A stretch of 32,027 nucleotides of DNA from Flavobacterium psychrophilum (GCA_945878515.1 CAMCTL010000018.1:1-32027), one strand, 5' to 3'. Positions 24,301 to 32,027 are shown, counted from the first letter of the stretch. The notes: generated by a model not told the origin, from the letters alone. Translations and numbers: made by a program.

Positions 24301-27300
24301 CTTTTTCTATGTATTGATTGGTATTGAAGGCTTTGGTTCGGACTAAAATGTTTTCTCCTTTGGCGTTAGTAGTTGTACTTTCAATGCCACCATCGGGCGA
24401 ATGTTTCGTGACGGTGGTAATGAAATTTTGTTTCTCGTATTTATAGGTAACATAACCCGATAGATTGTCGTGTGATGTGAGTGGTTTGCCCCAAGCATCA
24501 TAGGTATTGGTTATGGTGTTGCCTAAGGGGTCGATTTGGGTAAGAACTTGCCCCCAATCATTATAGGTCATATTGACTTCGAGTCCGAGATTGTCTGTTT
24601 TTTTGGTTACAAATCGTCCTTTGTCGTCATAAACGTCTTTAACTTTTGTGGTTTGAGCATCCACGCTATTGGTGGTGGTTTTTTCTAAAACATTTCCGAA
24701 GCCATCATAGACATCGATTGTTTCTAAAACATAACCCGACTCATCGTTATTGTAGGTTTTGATGGTTTTAGGTAAATTGTTTTCAAAAGTATATACTTGT
24801 TTTGATTTTTTAGTATCGCCATAAGCTACAACCGTTTCCTCTTTGCTTTCAATTCTACCGATATAGTAGCTATTGCCACTTCCAAACTCATTATCGTCGT
24901 AGTCTATAATTGTGGTTTTAATTCCGAAACCATTGTTGGTGTTTATTGTCGATTTTTTGGGTAAGAAAAATTTGTCATATGTATCAATGGTGGTCGTGGT
25001 GGTAATTTGCGTCAAGAAATCTTTTTGCAAAGTGCTTTTGACTACTGTAGCTTCTATTTTGACATTTGGGTTTATTGCGGTAGGTATCTTGGTGGTTTCG
25101 TAATCGGTTTTCTTGAACGAAAGTAAACCGGCAGTGTTTTCGGTAACATTGGCAGGAAAAAGGTTGCTTTCATCTCGGGTGGACCATTCTTTTATAGGTC
25201 TTGATTCGTTGAGTGGGTCTATTTCGGACACGCTCCATATTTTTGCATTTTCAAATCCATCGGCATAAAAACTGGAACGAGCTGTTTGTCTGTACCCTAT
25301 CATTCCTCTGCCTGTGAGGTGCGAAATAAAACCACGGTATTTAAAATCTTGTTTGCGTCCATTTTGCCGCAATTGCGATACTGCAAAAGATTGACTTAAT
25401 TTATCCGATTCTACATAAGGGTAAGCTTCTTTCTTGACAGGTGCGTAAAAATCGGGATTCCTACTAGGGTCTAGTTCTTTGTAGTCTATTTCGGTAGTAA
25501 TACCGCCTTGGGTAATGCTATTGACTTTCACACCTACTTTGGAATAGCTAAAAGTTCTGATGGAGCCTTTTATTTGTACAATCAGTTGATTGTTCGAATT
25601 GTTGATGTCGAAATTGCCCACCATAATACTAAATGGGTTTATTTCGTGCGGTGTGCCAGCGGAGGCAAAAGCTGAAGGAATAGAAGTGTAATTTATGCCA
25701 CTATCTTGATAACTGAATGGATATGTATCATAATTTTTATGAGTCGTAACAATAGGAGTGCCATTACTATTTTCTAAAACAGTTATGGTCTCACTGTGAT
25801 TATCAATATTTTTTTTCTCAAATTTGTATTTCCCTGATATGGAATCAAAACCAATGTTTTCATATGTATTAATGATGTATCGAGAATAATTATTTTCTTT
25901 ATGAATATTTTCCCTTGAATGAGTGGAAAGCTCTATAAAATCTGATTTTCCATCTTGATTTATATCTTGTACAACATATTGTCGAGAATAATAATTATTC
26001 CTTGTGTGCTCCAATAAATTTCCTCCAGATTGATAATAATTATAAGGTTTGTAATAAGAGAAATTAGGATAAGCATATTCTATAAATTTTTTTCCATCCG
26101 AGATATACAAATTCCAGCTTGTAGAGCCTTCGGCGAAGGGCACTAGCAAATCGGTTTTCCCATCACCGTTGAAATCACCAGGAATTGATTTATATTTTAA
26201 TCCTTTTATCGTAGAATTGATATCTTTATAAGTGACAACATATTTACTGTTGCTGTCTTTAGAATACTCAGCAAGAGTTAACCGATTAGAATCATAATTT
26301 CTCGGGTCGTAAAAGAATAATTGTTCTGTCTTTCCATCGCCATTAAAATCTACTGCAATATTTGATATCGGAGCGGGTTCATTTTTTGAAAATTTAGTTA
26401 AACTCTCCTCAGGACTTATTTTAGGGTCTAAATTAACTATCATGCCAAAATGGTAATATGTAGAATAAGACTCAGGCTCTGGTAAATTTGATAAATCTGG
26501 GCCGGTTCCGTAATGATAAGTATGCGCATAACTAGCGTTTCCAACAGCTTCACTAATACCATCTCCGTCAATGTCCGTTACCTGCCACTGTTGCACATCT
26601 ATTCGTTCATAGTCTCGATCATAATAAACTCCTCCAGCGTTTGGATCATAATAGCGGCATCCTTCTGGACATGGCTGTTCAGTGATGATACTGTTGTATA
26701 CATCATACATACTACCTTGGATAGTTTTTGAGATTTTTAGTTTTAACATTCCATCTTCAACAGCATAAATATTAAAAACAATGTCACTTAAACCACCAGC
26801 CGCATGCGATTCCCTTATTATTAATATACCGTATTTATTGCTGACCTTATTGTCACTATCAATAAACTTTGTGACTTTTGCATTTTTAAAGTCATCTGAC
26901 GTAAATCCCATAGTTGTATGGGAAAGATATTGCTTTTTCGCACTACCCTCATCAAAAAATGATGATACCAAATATATTCCAGCTGGACTTTGACCAGTGG
27001 AAGTGCAAACTAGCCCAGACACCTCAGTTGCATTACCTTCTTCATCTGTTATGGTTCTCGTTACGGTGTGGTATGCTTTGCAATCATTGTAGTCATTGTA
27101 ATATTTTAAATAATCAAGAGTACCATCGCCATCAAAATCTCCAACAATTTTTTGTTCGTCATTATCTGTGAAATTAGATTCTTCCCACTCAGAATTGGTT
27201 GAGGTTTCATAATTAAAAACCACAGGATTAGCTGCTTGATTTTGAGAGTTAAACTCTGTTATTTTATCAACATATTGATAAATGCTGGTATTGGGATCAT

Positions 27301-28318
27301 TTTTATAATCAACAACATATTTTTTAAAAAGAGAGTTGTTTGACTTTACGACAATATTTTTCAAAAGGTTATTTTGGGTAAAGGCCAAACCATTAGAATA
27401 AGCAATTTCTTTTAAATTTCTAGCAACATATTCAAAATCAATACTGTTAAAATGAGCTTTAGATAAAGTTTCATTACCACCCCAGTGAATGTTACTAATA
27501 GCAACAACATTTTCAGTTTGAGTATAATTATAAGTTATATAATTGCCCTGAGCATCTTTCCATTTGGTAATATTGTATTCTAGTGGGGTGCGACTCGTTG
27601 CATTGGTGCCATACCATGCTTGAGAACCGTCTTCAAAAGTAACTTCCCACGATTCGGGACCTTGAAAATTAGCGTTATTAATGTCTCCTAGCGACTTTAT
27701 TTTAAGGTTGGAGAATTTCTCGGTTATATACTCTGCTCCATTTTTGCCGTATTCACCTTTGCTTAGCAACAGTCGGTTTCCGTTGAACATGTAATGATCG
27801 TCAAGGGTTAAATCTATCCCTTTTAATGCGCCATCTTTCTCGATGTTTTTCCCTATTCTCGCAATATTTGTAAGCCCCGACAAACTCCACCCGAATCCTG
27901 CTATACCGTTGCCACTTCCGCTGGTATAGGTTAGATTCATTTGCGGTGCCACACTGTTGATCCCCGGAGGCAAAGCAATAGGCAAACTGTATTGCAATTG
28001 CCCACTAGATCCAACCGCTATATCGCCTTTTGTGTCGTGAAAAACACTCCCATTCAATGTAGAAACTATTTCGCCCGCAGGATTACTCTGTCCAGACACT
28101 GAATTGTTTGGACTCGATGGTGGAATTTCGGTTAAGGTGCCAATACGAGCAATAAAGGTGTTTGAGGCTGTCCCTTTTACACTAAATCCTGGACTCAAAA
28201 TAACTGTACGAGGATCTTGAACTGTCCTAGTTGCAGTTTCAGTTTTGCTTAAAATAGTTTGACCCTGTACTATCAAACTAAGTCCAAAAAATAGTAGTGT
28301 ATAATAAAAATGTTTCAT
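21329..28318 (-). CDS. Giant SpvB/FG-GAP/YD-repeat Rhs protein with variable tip
   Basis: The protein has 2329 residues. A signal peptide (MKHFYYTLLFFGLSLIVQGQ) is followed by an SpvB-like N-terminal domain (GQLQYSLPIALPPGINSVAP, GNGIAGFGWSLSGLTNIARI, about 90-160) and Asp-rich FG-GAP/VCBS repeats (VGDFDGDGTLDYL near 390, then DIDGDGISEA, VDFNGDGKTEQ, PGDFNGDGKTDL and VQDINQDGKSDF to about 800). Many YD repeats (about 1170-1760, for example YNDWGQVLTQIDPLGNTITN) lead to the Rhs core, which ends near 1966 with FNDPSGE. A Gly/Ala-rich hydrophobic linker (about 1967-2147) precedes a unique tip of about 178 residues. The plan resembles the TcB-TcC cocoon of insecticidal toxin complexes and Rhs toxins. 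The tip is unrecognised. It is the third gene of its operon (6-bp gap upstream). Confidence 0.88.
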   Translation of the reverse strand: MKHFYYTLLFFGLSLIVQGQTILSKTETATRTVQDPRTVILSPGFSVKGTASNTFIARIGTLTEIPPSSPNNSVSGQSNPAGEIVSTLNGSVFHDTKGDIAVGSSGQLQYSLPIALPPGINSVAPQMNLTYTSGSGNGIAGFGWSLSGLTNIARIGKNIEKDGALKGIDLTLDDHYMFNGNRLLLSKGEYGKNGAEYITEKFSNLKIKSLGDINNANFQGPESWEVTFEDGSQAWYGTNATSRTPLEYNITKWKDAQGNYITYNYTQTENVVAISNIHWGGNETLSKAHFNSIDFEYVARNLKEIAYSNGLAFTQNNLLKNIVVKSNNSLFKKYVVDYKNDPNTSIYQYVDKITEFNSQNQAANPVVFNYETSTNSEWEESNFTDNDEQKIVGDFDGDGTLDYLKYYNDYNDCKAYHTVTRTITDEEGNATEVSGLVCTSTGQSPAGIYLVSSFFDEGSAKKQYLSHTTMGFTSDDFKNAKVTKFIDSDNKVSNKYGILIIRESHAAGGLSDIVFNIYAVEDGMLKLKISKTIQGSMYDVYNSIITEQPCPEGCRYYDPNAGGVYYDRDYERIDVQQWQVTDIDGDGISEAVGNASYAHTYHYGTGPDLSNLPEPESYSTYYHFGMIVNLDPKISPEESLTKFSKNEPAPISNIAVDFNGDGKTEQLFFYDPRNYDSNRLTLAEYSKDSNSKYVVTYKDINSTIKGLKYKSIPGDFNGDGKTDLLVPFAEGSTSWNLYISDGKKFIEYAYPNFSYYKPYNYYQSGGNLLEHTRNNYYSRQYVVQDINQDGKSDFIELSTHSRENIHKENNYSRYIINTYENIGFDSISGKYKFEKKNIDNHSETITVLENSNGTPIVTTHKNYDTYPFSYQDSGINYTSIPSAFASAGTPHEINPFSIMVGNFDINNSNNQLIVQIKGSIRTFSYSKVGVKVNSITQGGITTEIDYKELDPSRNPDFYAPVKKEAYPYVESDKLSQSFAVSQLRQNGRKQDFKYRGFISHLTGRGMIGYRQTARSSFYADGFENAKIWSVSEIDPLNESRPIKEWSTRDESNLFPANVTENTAGLLSFKKTDYETTKIPTAINPNVKIEATVVKSTLQKDFLTQITTTTTIDTYDKFFLPKKSTINTNNGFGIKTTIIDYDDNEFGSGNSYYIGRIESKEETVVAYGDTKKSKQVYTFENNLPKTIKTYNNDESGYVLETIDVYDGFGNVLEKTTTNSVDAQTTKVKDVYDDKGRFVTKKTDNLGLEVNMTYNDWGQVLTQIDPLGNTITNTYDAWGKPLTSHDNLSGYVTYKYEKQNFITTVTKHSPDGGIESTTTNAKGENILVRTKAFNTNQYIEKAVKYDVLGRKTDESEPYFSTESPKWNIIEYNESVFPPIGTATSFNGKKVETKVEGRTTIMTELNGYNRVTKKTTDALGNVIESEDKGGTIEFKYNAAGQNLTAKYGTNEVKTTYDTWGRKESFHDPANGKYEYTYHGFGQLKRETSPKGYKEYEYNTIGQLKTQTEISNDGTSTNKSITFTYDSKGRITDRQGTSNGKPYSSYITYDDQGRTIASGENSNNRYYLKKNVIYDDKGRVTSYEKGMYSGGTYTKATIENVYSPWSGDLYQVKDKTTQKVLWQLDLVKANGQVLNAKLGATSIINTYDDANFLKTVNHTYQASGQTPVTVLGLGYTFDAIKNELNQRTRTGFGAATEDFVYDGNNRLTNWTNPKSTGQMFNNVYDEKGRITTNDQLGKVNFKSAKSVYQATSIEPNENLVNHWPDKETILQKVTYNENNDPIYLDGKNGDYAFEYGLNESRQVMHYGGNFDPALASQQAKFSKYYSEDGSYEVILDRTTGKEKHLMYIGGSPYESDIVLLKDFVDATAKYVFLHKDYLGTILAISNEQGQVVEQRHFDAWGILTHGEIKLIDRGYTSHEHLQDVGIIHMNGRLYDPLMRRFLNADENIQDPYNTQNYNKYGYVMNNPLLFNDPSGEIIFLGIAMALVVKAMIIGAAVGLASYTLGLAVTGNLWRFSAGGALKAMFWGAVSGAVTCGIGSMFSSVGTNGLQTATSLAEALGKTGTIFAGAACHAVAQGALSMMQGGKFLSGAAAGFLGHLGGAGWNKAFGSSDLGSIAFGAISGGIGAEFTGGNFWQGAVTGGIVAGLNGVLHEMGTPPKPNKYQQYFRAMRMLASDWKINAIAFGITGQYRHLFGPDAVAISVNGAAGVGGGFKTEKGSLIVHNGYDAGKAYEYNDIGFGAFTASASANISMTSLYYSGSENFKHTEFMGNRFELNLGADVGFGVGITGIYAPLTNGNFVIGFGRSVGVGVSATIIDFNLNAGNTSRARPWKK
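21877..23098 (-). repeat. Long direct repeat, copy within the large Rhs gene
   Basis: This is the partner of 19615-20875. It begins at the VYQATSIEPN codons and ends at GLNGVLH, just before the unique tip. Confidence 0.85.
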
Positions 28319-28324
28319 ATCGTA

Positions 28325-28780
28325 TTATTTTACAATTTTTATTGTTTTTTGTTCCCCACCATTATACACCATAACAATAAGATAGGTTGCCGACGGATAA
28401 TTGGAGAAAGGAATGTTCAAAGCATTGGTTTTGTCGAGATTGCCATAAGTTTTTAAAACCTGACCATTAAGTCCATACAAATAAACGGTAGCAACAGCTT
28501 TTCCCTCAACAAGTTCCCATTTGATATACAATTCTTCTTTTACTGGATTGGGGTAGTAAGAAATGACATCTTCCGCGGAAAATTTTTGCAAATCTTCTTC
28601 TTTAAGTGCTGCAATTTCTTTTGGGGCTTTGGTTTTGTAGCCCGTTCCGTCGCAATTTGCACTTAAGCACAACTTTCTATTAATTTGATTTCCGGCATTA
28701 TCGTAATCAAAAATTATTTTGTCTTGGGCTTGTGAAAGAAGCGTAAAGACTAAAAACATAAATAGTAAATAATTTTTCAT
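28325..28780 (-). CDS. Small YD-repeat protein with T9SS type A sorting domain
   Basis: The protein has 151 residues, with a signal peptide MKNYLLFMFLVFTLLSQAQ. Directly after it comes one YD-repeat-like unit (DKIIFDYDNAGNQINRKLC), then two Cys residues (NCDGTG) and a short spacer. The C-terminal 80 residues (VISYYPNPVKEELYIKWELV, YLYGLNGQVLKTYG, YLIVMVYNGGEQKTIKIVK) form a T9SS type A sorting domain, which exports and anchors the protein through the T9SS. It lies 4 bp after the YadA-head-like gene and 6 bp before the large Rhs gene. The combination suggests a small surface partner of the Rhs protein; the role is inferred. Confidence 0.82.
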   Translation of the reverse strand: MKNYLLFMFLVFTLLSQAQDKIIFDYDNAGNQINRKLCLSANCDGTGYKTKAPKEIAALKEEDLQKFSAEDVISYYPNPVKEELYIKWELVEGKAVATVYLYGLNGQVLKTYGNLDKTNALNIPFSNYPSATYLIVMVYNGGEQKTIKIVK

Positions 28781-28784
28781 AGCC

Positions 28785-30428
28785 TTATTTTTTTAACTCT
28801 TTTTCTATGGCAGATAATCTTTCGGCGAGTGATTTGTACTTCTCGTTTTCAGTTTTCAAACGGTCTAACTCTTTTTGTTGAGCGATAGCATACAGTGTCA
28901 ATTCCTCAATTTTTTGGAGTAATTTGTTTGACATTTCAGATACATTCATATCGTTTTGGCGAAACTCCTCAGCTGAGGGTACTTCTGGTAAATGTTTGTT
29001 CGCATTGATATATTTTTCTACGTCAGCGAGTGGTTTTAATTTGTAATTTTTATCAAAAACCCAGTCGGCTGCATCAGTTAATGAAACTTTTACTTCTTTG
29101 GCCCAAATAGTACCATTTACTGATAATTTGTTTTTGGGGTCAGTTGTACCTATTCCTACGTTTCCACCAAAAATTCCGTTTCCACTAATCCACATATTGG
29201 TATTTAGTTGAGGAGCACTTATTTGATTTCTAATACCAAATTCTCCTATGTTTTCATTATGAATAACGGTTTTCCACGAACTAAAATCATTGGCAGTACC
29301 ACCTGTGTTAGAACCTCTAAATTTCATACCAAGCCCTGCTCTTTCAATAGTCAATTGCTGCCTGCCGTCAATTGAGTTCATATTTAGAGTTGTAGTATAA
29401 TTAAAGCTTGAACTAGGCGTTTCTTGACGATAAATACCACTTTCTGAAACATCATCAAGTGTAATAGGGTTATCAAGACGGCGAATATTTTTAAATGCAT
29501 CTGTGATTCCCAAACTTGCTACTGTTTTTGTATTACCATCAGCCATCAGAAACTCGTCTGCAAGACCTCCCTCTTTTTTAAATGATGTAGCTAGTACATC
29601 GCTGGCAGTTAATCCACTAACAGCGACATTACCACCAACTGCTAACGCAACACCAGTGGGAATAGTAGTGGTGTTGATACCAACTTGATTAGCCAAAAAA
29701 TCACCATAGATCAAAGGAGTTGGTGTGCTACTATTGTCAATATACAATTTATCGCTTGTGGTTACATTTGTTCCAGTACTATTGCCCAAGAAAACACAAT
29801 TACTACCTGACGCATTGAAACCTGCATTGACTCCTATATAAGTATTATTTACTATAGCTGTATTGCTAACCGTACTTCTAGAACCTGCATTTGTACCCAC
29901 GAAAGTATTGTTACTACCAACTTTCAAATTGTTTGCAGTGTAATTCCCAATAAAAACATTGCTATCGCCAGTACCAATGGAATAGCCTGATGCAAAACCA
30001 ATATATACATTGTAATTACCATTAAGATTAGAGAAGCCTGATTTGTATCCAGTAAATACATTCCCTGTTCCCCATTCATCATTATAGGCTACTTGAAAAC
30101 CACTGTACACGTTGTCAGATGATTTATTTTTTCGTCCAGCTTCCGTTCCTATAAAAACATTTTCACCATAAAGGCTTTGCGCTCCTGCCAAATACCCTGC
30201 AAAAACATTATTATTTCCACTGACATTCTCTCGTCCAGCTTCAAATCCAGTAAAGACATTATTGTCTCCTGTTGTTGTTTTAGTACCAGCTCTAACTCCA
30301 GTCATAACATTATTAATTCCCGATGTGGTTAAAGAAAATCCAGCGTTTGTTCCGGTTACGACATTCGTTTGCCCATAAAATGTAATTGTTAGTAATAAGC
30401 TTAGTACTATAAAAGTTGCTTTTTTCAT
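28785..30428 (-). CDS. YadA-head-like repeat protein with C-terminal coiled coil
   Basis: The protein has 547 residues with a signal peptide, MKKATFIVLSLLLTITFYGQ. Residues of about 20-230 are tandem short repeats with the core NNVFxGxxAG (for example NNVFTGFEAGRENVSGNNNV and NVFIGTEAGRK), the pattern of YadA-type trimeric adhesin heads. The middle part (about 290-420) has strand-rich text found in tail-fibre-like proteins (GNVGIGTTDPKNKLSVNG). Near the end, NKHLPEVPSAEEFRQNDMNV is followed by a coiled coil (KKIEELTLYAIAQQ region to KEL). It would be trimeric and on the surface, but lacks a visible sorting domain or barrel anchor. It is the first gene of the Rhs operon. Confidence 0.82.
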   Translation of the reverse strand: MKKATFIVLSLLLTITFYGQTNVVTGTNAGFSLTTSGINNVMTGVRAGTKTTTGDNNVFTGFEAGRENVSGNNNVFAGYLAGAQSLYGENVFIGTEAGRKNKSSDNVYSGFQVAYNDEWGTGNVFTGYKSGFSNLNGNYNVYIGFASGYSIGTGDSNVFIGNYTANNLKVGSNNTFVGTNAGSRSTVSNTAIVNNTYIGVNAGFNASGSNCVFLGNSTGTNVTTSDKLYIDNSSTPTPLIYGDFLANQVGINTTTIPTGVALAVGGNVAVSGLTASDVLATSFKKEGGLADEFLMADGNTKTVASLGITDAFKNIRRLDNPITLDDVSESGIYRQETPSSSFNYTTTLNMNSIDGRQQLTIERAGLGMKFRGSNTGGTANDFSSWKTVIHNENIGEFGIRNQISAPQLNTNMWISGNGIFGGNVGIGTTDPKNKLSVNGTIWAKEVKVSLTDAADWVFDKNYKLKPLADVEKYINANKHLPEVPSAEEFRQNDMNVSEMSNKLLQKIEELTLYAIAQQKELDRLKTENEKYKSLAERLSAIEKELKK

Positions 30429-30613
30429 GATTTTGTTGTTTATTTAATTGGTTTAGTTGTTTGAGTTTATTTTATATATTTTTTTCCGCATCGATCCATT
30501 GAAGTACGAACACAGAAAAAAGTTCATTTATGATTTTTTGCATTATATTTATTTTTTCAAAACTAATTAACATTTTATTAAGACATATCACCGCAAAATG
30601 AATTTTTATTACC

Positions 30614-30621
30614 TATTTTTG
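30614..30621 (+). promoter_or_regulatory. -7 box TATTTTTG of the Xre-like gene
   Basis: TATTTTTG fits TAnnTTTG and lies 18 bp before the ATG at 30640. It overlaps the reading frame that would start at 30598, which argues for the later start. The spacer 30429-30613 must also hold the promoter of the divergent Rhs operon; no clear box was seen there. Confidence 0.5.
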
Positions 30622-30639
30622 AAGAAAAATATCCGAAAT

Positions 30640-31002
30640 ATGAATACTACTATTGGTAATAAATTGAAAGAATTGCGCAAATCCCGCGGTTTTACTCTCG
30701 AAGAGGTCTGCGAACAGCTGAATATATCCCCATCGACTTATACCCGAATGGAAAAAGGCGAGACAGCGACTTGGACGACGATGATTGATAAAATTTGTGG
30801 TATTTATAAAATTCAACCTGAAGAATTACTGCTTTCGATGGAGAAATACCTGATGATCAACAGAGATCAAAAAGGCGGCTGCAACACTTTGACTGGCAAT
30901 GTGATCAACAACCTTTCTGAAAAGGTTATCGATTTGTACGAGCGAATGCTAGCGGAGAAGGACAATAAAATTGCAGAACTAGAAAAAAAATTAATTTCCT
31001 AG
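30640..31002 (+). CDS. Xre-family (Cro/C1-type HTH) regulator
   Basis: The protein has 120 residues. The N-terminal 65 residues are a helix-turn-helix of the Xre type (IGNKLKELRKSRGFTLEEVC, then LNISPSTYTRMEKGETATW). The C-terminal part is helical and ends in a short coiled coil (MLAEKDNKIAELEKKL), presumably for dimerisation. The start at 30640 is preferred because the family N-terminus MNTTIGNKLKEL begins there and the -7 box precedes it. It is divergent from the Rhs operon, 211 bp away, and could regulate that operon or itself. Targets are inferred only from position. Confidence 0.85.
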   Translation: MNTTIGNKLKELRKSRGFTLEEVCEQLNISPSTYTRMEKGETATWTTMIDKICGIYKIQPEELLLSMEKYLMINRDQKGGCNTLTGNVINNLSEKVIDLYERMLAEKDNKIAELEKKLIS

Positions 31003-31014
31003 TTCTACAACAGT

Positions 31015-31097
31015 CCTGAAAGGTTATTTTCAAACCTATCAGGTCTTTGATTATATTAACAATCAAGCCCTGTCAGGGTTAAAACCGTGATAGGGCT
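31015..31097. repeat. Two related hairpins after the Xre-like gene
   Basis: The first hairpin has arms CCTGAAAGGTT and AACCTATCAGG (31015-31043). The second has arms AGCCCTGTCAGGGTT and AACCGTGATAGGGCT (31066-31097, 13 of 15 paired). The core CCTGnnAGG is shared. They resemble short hairpin repeats common between genes in Bacteroidota and may terminate the Xre transcript. Confidence 0.6.
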
Positions 31098-31106
31098 GAC
31101 CACTAA

Positions 31107-31141
31107 CAACAAAAAAAGGTTGCCCATTACAGACAACCTTT
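31107..31141 (-). terminator. Hairpin terminator of the gene ending at 31166
   Basis: On the minus strand an 8-bp stem AAAGGTTG/CAACCTTT (31115-31122 with 31134-31141) is followed by a T run (31111-31117). It lies 24 bp after the stop of the minus-strand gene. Confidence 0.75.
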
Positions 31142-31165
31142 CAAAAGATTTTAAAACTACAACAA

Positions 31166-31576
31166 CTACAACTCCGCTTTTCGGGTGGTAATTGCAGCGG
31201 TAAAAGCATCAATCTCAGCCAATGCTAAAGTCACTTTAGTTAAGTCGAGTTCTTTTTCAAGTAACGCCACTACGCCATAGCTTTCTTTACGATTTTCGAG
31301 CAAAAACTTTTTGTACTCTAGTTTTACTTTTTTCTTTCCTGCTTCTTCTTTGCTATCGCCAGCAGGTAGCGTTGCAATAATTGTCTCGGTTGCAGCAATC
31401 TCTGCAACCACCGCTTGCAATTCAGCATCAATCTCTACTGAAGTTGTGCTGTAATTGTCGGTCAATCTTTCCTCAGAAAGTTTTTTGAAATTCAGGTCTG
31501 CTTTTTCTTTAGCAGCATAGGCCAATAGTAAATCACAGTCGTCTACCGATGTGATTTTGCTTGTTGAATACGACAT
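31166..31576 (-). CDS. Hypothetical helical/coiled-coil protein
   Basis: The protein has 136 residues, no signal peptide and no membrane segment. It is almost wholly charged and helical, for example KADLNFKKLSEERLTDN, ELQAVVAEIAATETIIATLP and KKKVKLEYKKFLLENRKESY. I recognise no family. The start ATG (31576) is preceded by an A-rich leader but no TAnnTTTG box. The neighbour upstream (31652) runs the same way, 75 bp away, and is also helical, so the two may be an operon of structural or scaffold proteins. Confidence 0.75.
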   Translation of the reverse strand: MSYSTSKITSVDDCDLLLAYAAKEKADLNFKKLSEERLTDNYSTTSVEIDAELQAVVAEIAATETIIATLPAGDSKEEAGKKKVKLEYKKFLLENRKESYGVVALLEKELDLTKVTLALAEIDAFTAAITTRKAEL

Positions 31577-31651
31577 AATTAAAAAATTAAATTGTTAATA
31601 TTATCGGTTTAACGCTGTCTTATTTTGGTTTAGTATTCCTTTAATAAAAGT

Positions 31652-32027
31652 TTAGGATACTGTTTGCATTTCTTTAAGACTCTGGAGATAATCCAGTTGG
31701 GTCGTAATTGATTCTAATTTCAGTTTTTGTTTCGTTTGGCTAAGCAAACCATTTTGCTCCAATCCTTTTATGGCTTGTTGCATCAGTGCCGCTGCTAATG
31801 CGGTATTGGTTTCTTGTACATGCTTTGCCCATTTATAAAGTACAATATTTTGATTGTACTTTTTTTGCATAGCGTCCAGCAGTCGTTGTTCTTTTATTTT
31901 TTTGTACTTCAAATCCTCGATTTGAAAAAGTATAAATTCATTTAATTTTTGTTCTTGATCGTTTTGTACTTCGGGTGGCTGCGCTTCAATTTTTTTGTTT
32001 TGGTCAAAAAAGACCGCTAGTTCAGCC
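31652..32027 (-). CDS. Hypothetical coiled-coil protein, 5' end cut by window edge
   Basis: The frame is open from the stop at 31652 to the right edge without a stop (124 visible codons), so the start is outside the window. A shorter frame from a TTG at 31912 is not needed. The visible part is charged and helical (QEQKLNEFILFQIEDLKYKK, KIKEQRLLDAMQKKYNQ, ending LDYLQSLKEMQTVS), with few hydrophobic blocks. No family is recognised. It is upstream of and co-oriented with the gene at 31166. Confidence 0.7.
   Translation of the reverse strand, partial: AELAVFFDQNKKIEAQPPEVQNDQEQKLNEFILFQIEDLKYKKIKEQRLLDAMQKKYNQNIVLYKWAKHVQETNTALAAALMQQAIKGLEQNGLLSQTKQKLKLESITTQLDYLQSLKEMQTVS

Noticed and set aside
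31652..31912. Complete 86-residue protein from a TTG start
   Set aside because: The same frame stays open to the window edge, so the gene is longer and cut by the edge.

Overview
The window reads as chromosomal DNA of a Bacteroidota bacterium of the family Flavobacteriaceae, most likely Flavobacterium or a close relative. This rests on the low GC content, promoter boxes of the TAnnTTTG type, a PorZ-like type IX secretion (T9SS) protein, two proteins with T9SS C-terminal sorting domains (one type A, one type B), the long form of IleRS with a GIHH motif, and LspA and DksA-like proteins of flavobacterial type. No rRNA, tRNA, CRISPR array or transposase was found.

Left part (1-13.8 kb), mostly housekeeping: a DMT/EamA transporter cut by the left edge, a small RelE/ParE-type toxin-antitoxin pair, an ArsC/Spx-family protein, a DinB-family protein, an outer-membrane-barrel-like protein, NADP-type glutamate dehydrogenase (gdhA) with a clear terminator, the group porZ / acyltransferase-3 / recO, and the group ileS / DksA-like / lspA.

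Middle part (13.8-18.5 kb): a 550-bp intergenic stretch with a 40-bp tandem hairpin repeat, a 1272-residue secreted protein with a type B T9SS sorting domain, and a 390-bp intergenic stretch with 46-bp tandem repeats and a small scrap of an Rhs gene.

Right part (18.5-30.4 kb), all on the minus strand, is a polymorphic-toxin-like locus. In transcription order it holds a YadA-head-like repeat protein with a C-terminal coiled coil, a small protein with one YD repeat and a T9SS type A sorting domain, a 2329-residue SpvB/FG-GAP/YD-repeat/Rhs-core protein with a variable C-terminal tip, and a lipoprotein overlapping its end (candidate immunity). An orphan Rhs C-terminal module with a different tip and its own lipoprotein follow, and then a decayed scrap of a third module. 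The two Rhs modules share about 1.2 kb, which suits tip exchange by recombination. A divergent Xre-type regulator lies upstream, and two coiled-coil-rich genes of unknown function close the window, the last cut by the right edge.

Several short GC-rich, hairpin-forming repeats sit in or beside genes. Two are in frame inside coding sequence, one in the ileS editing domain and one in the orphan Rhs core. A third has interleaved inverted repeats that could fold as a pseudoknot, at the broken edge of the orphan Rhs module.
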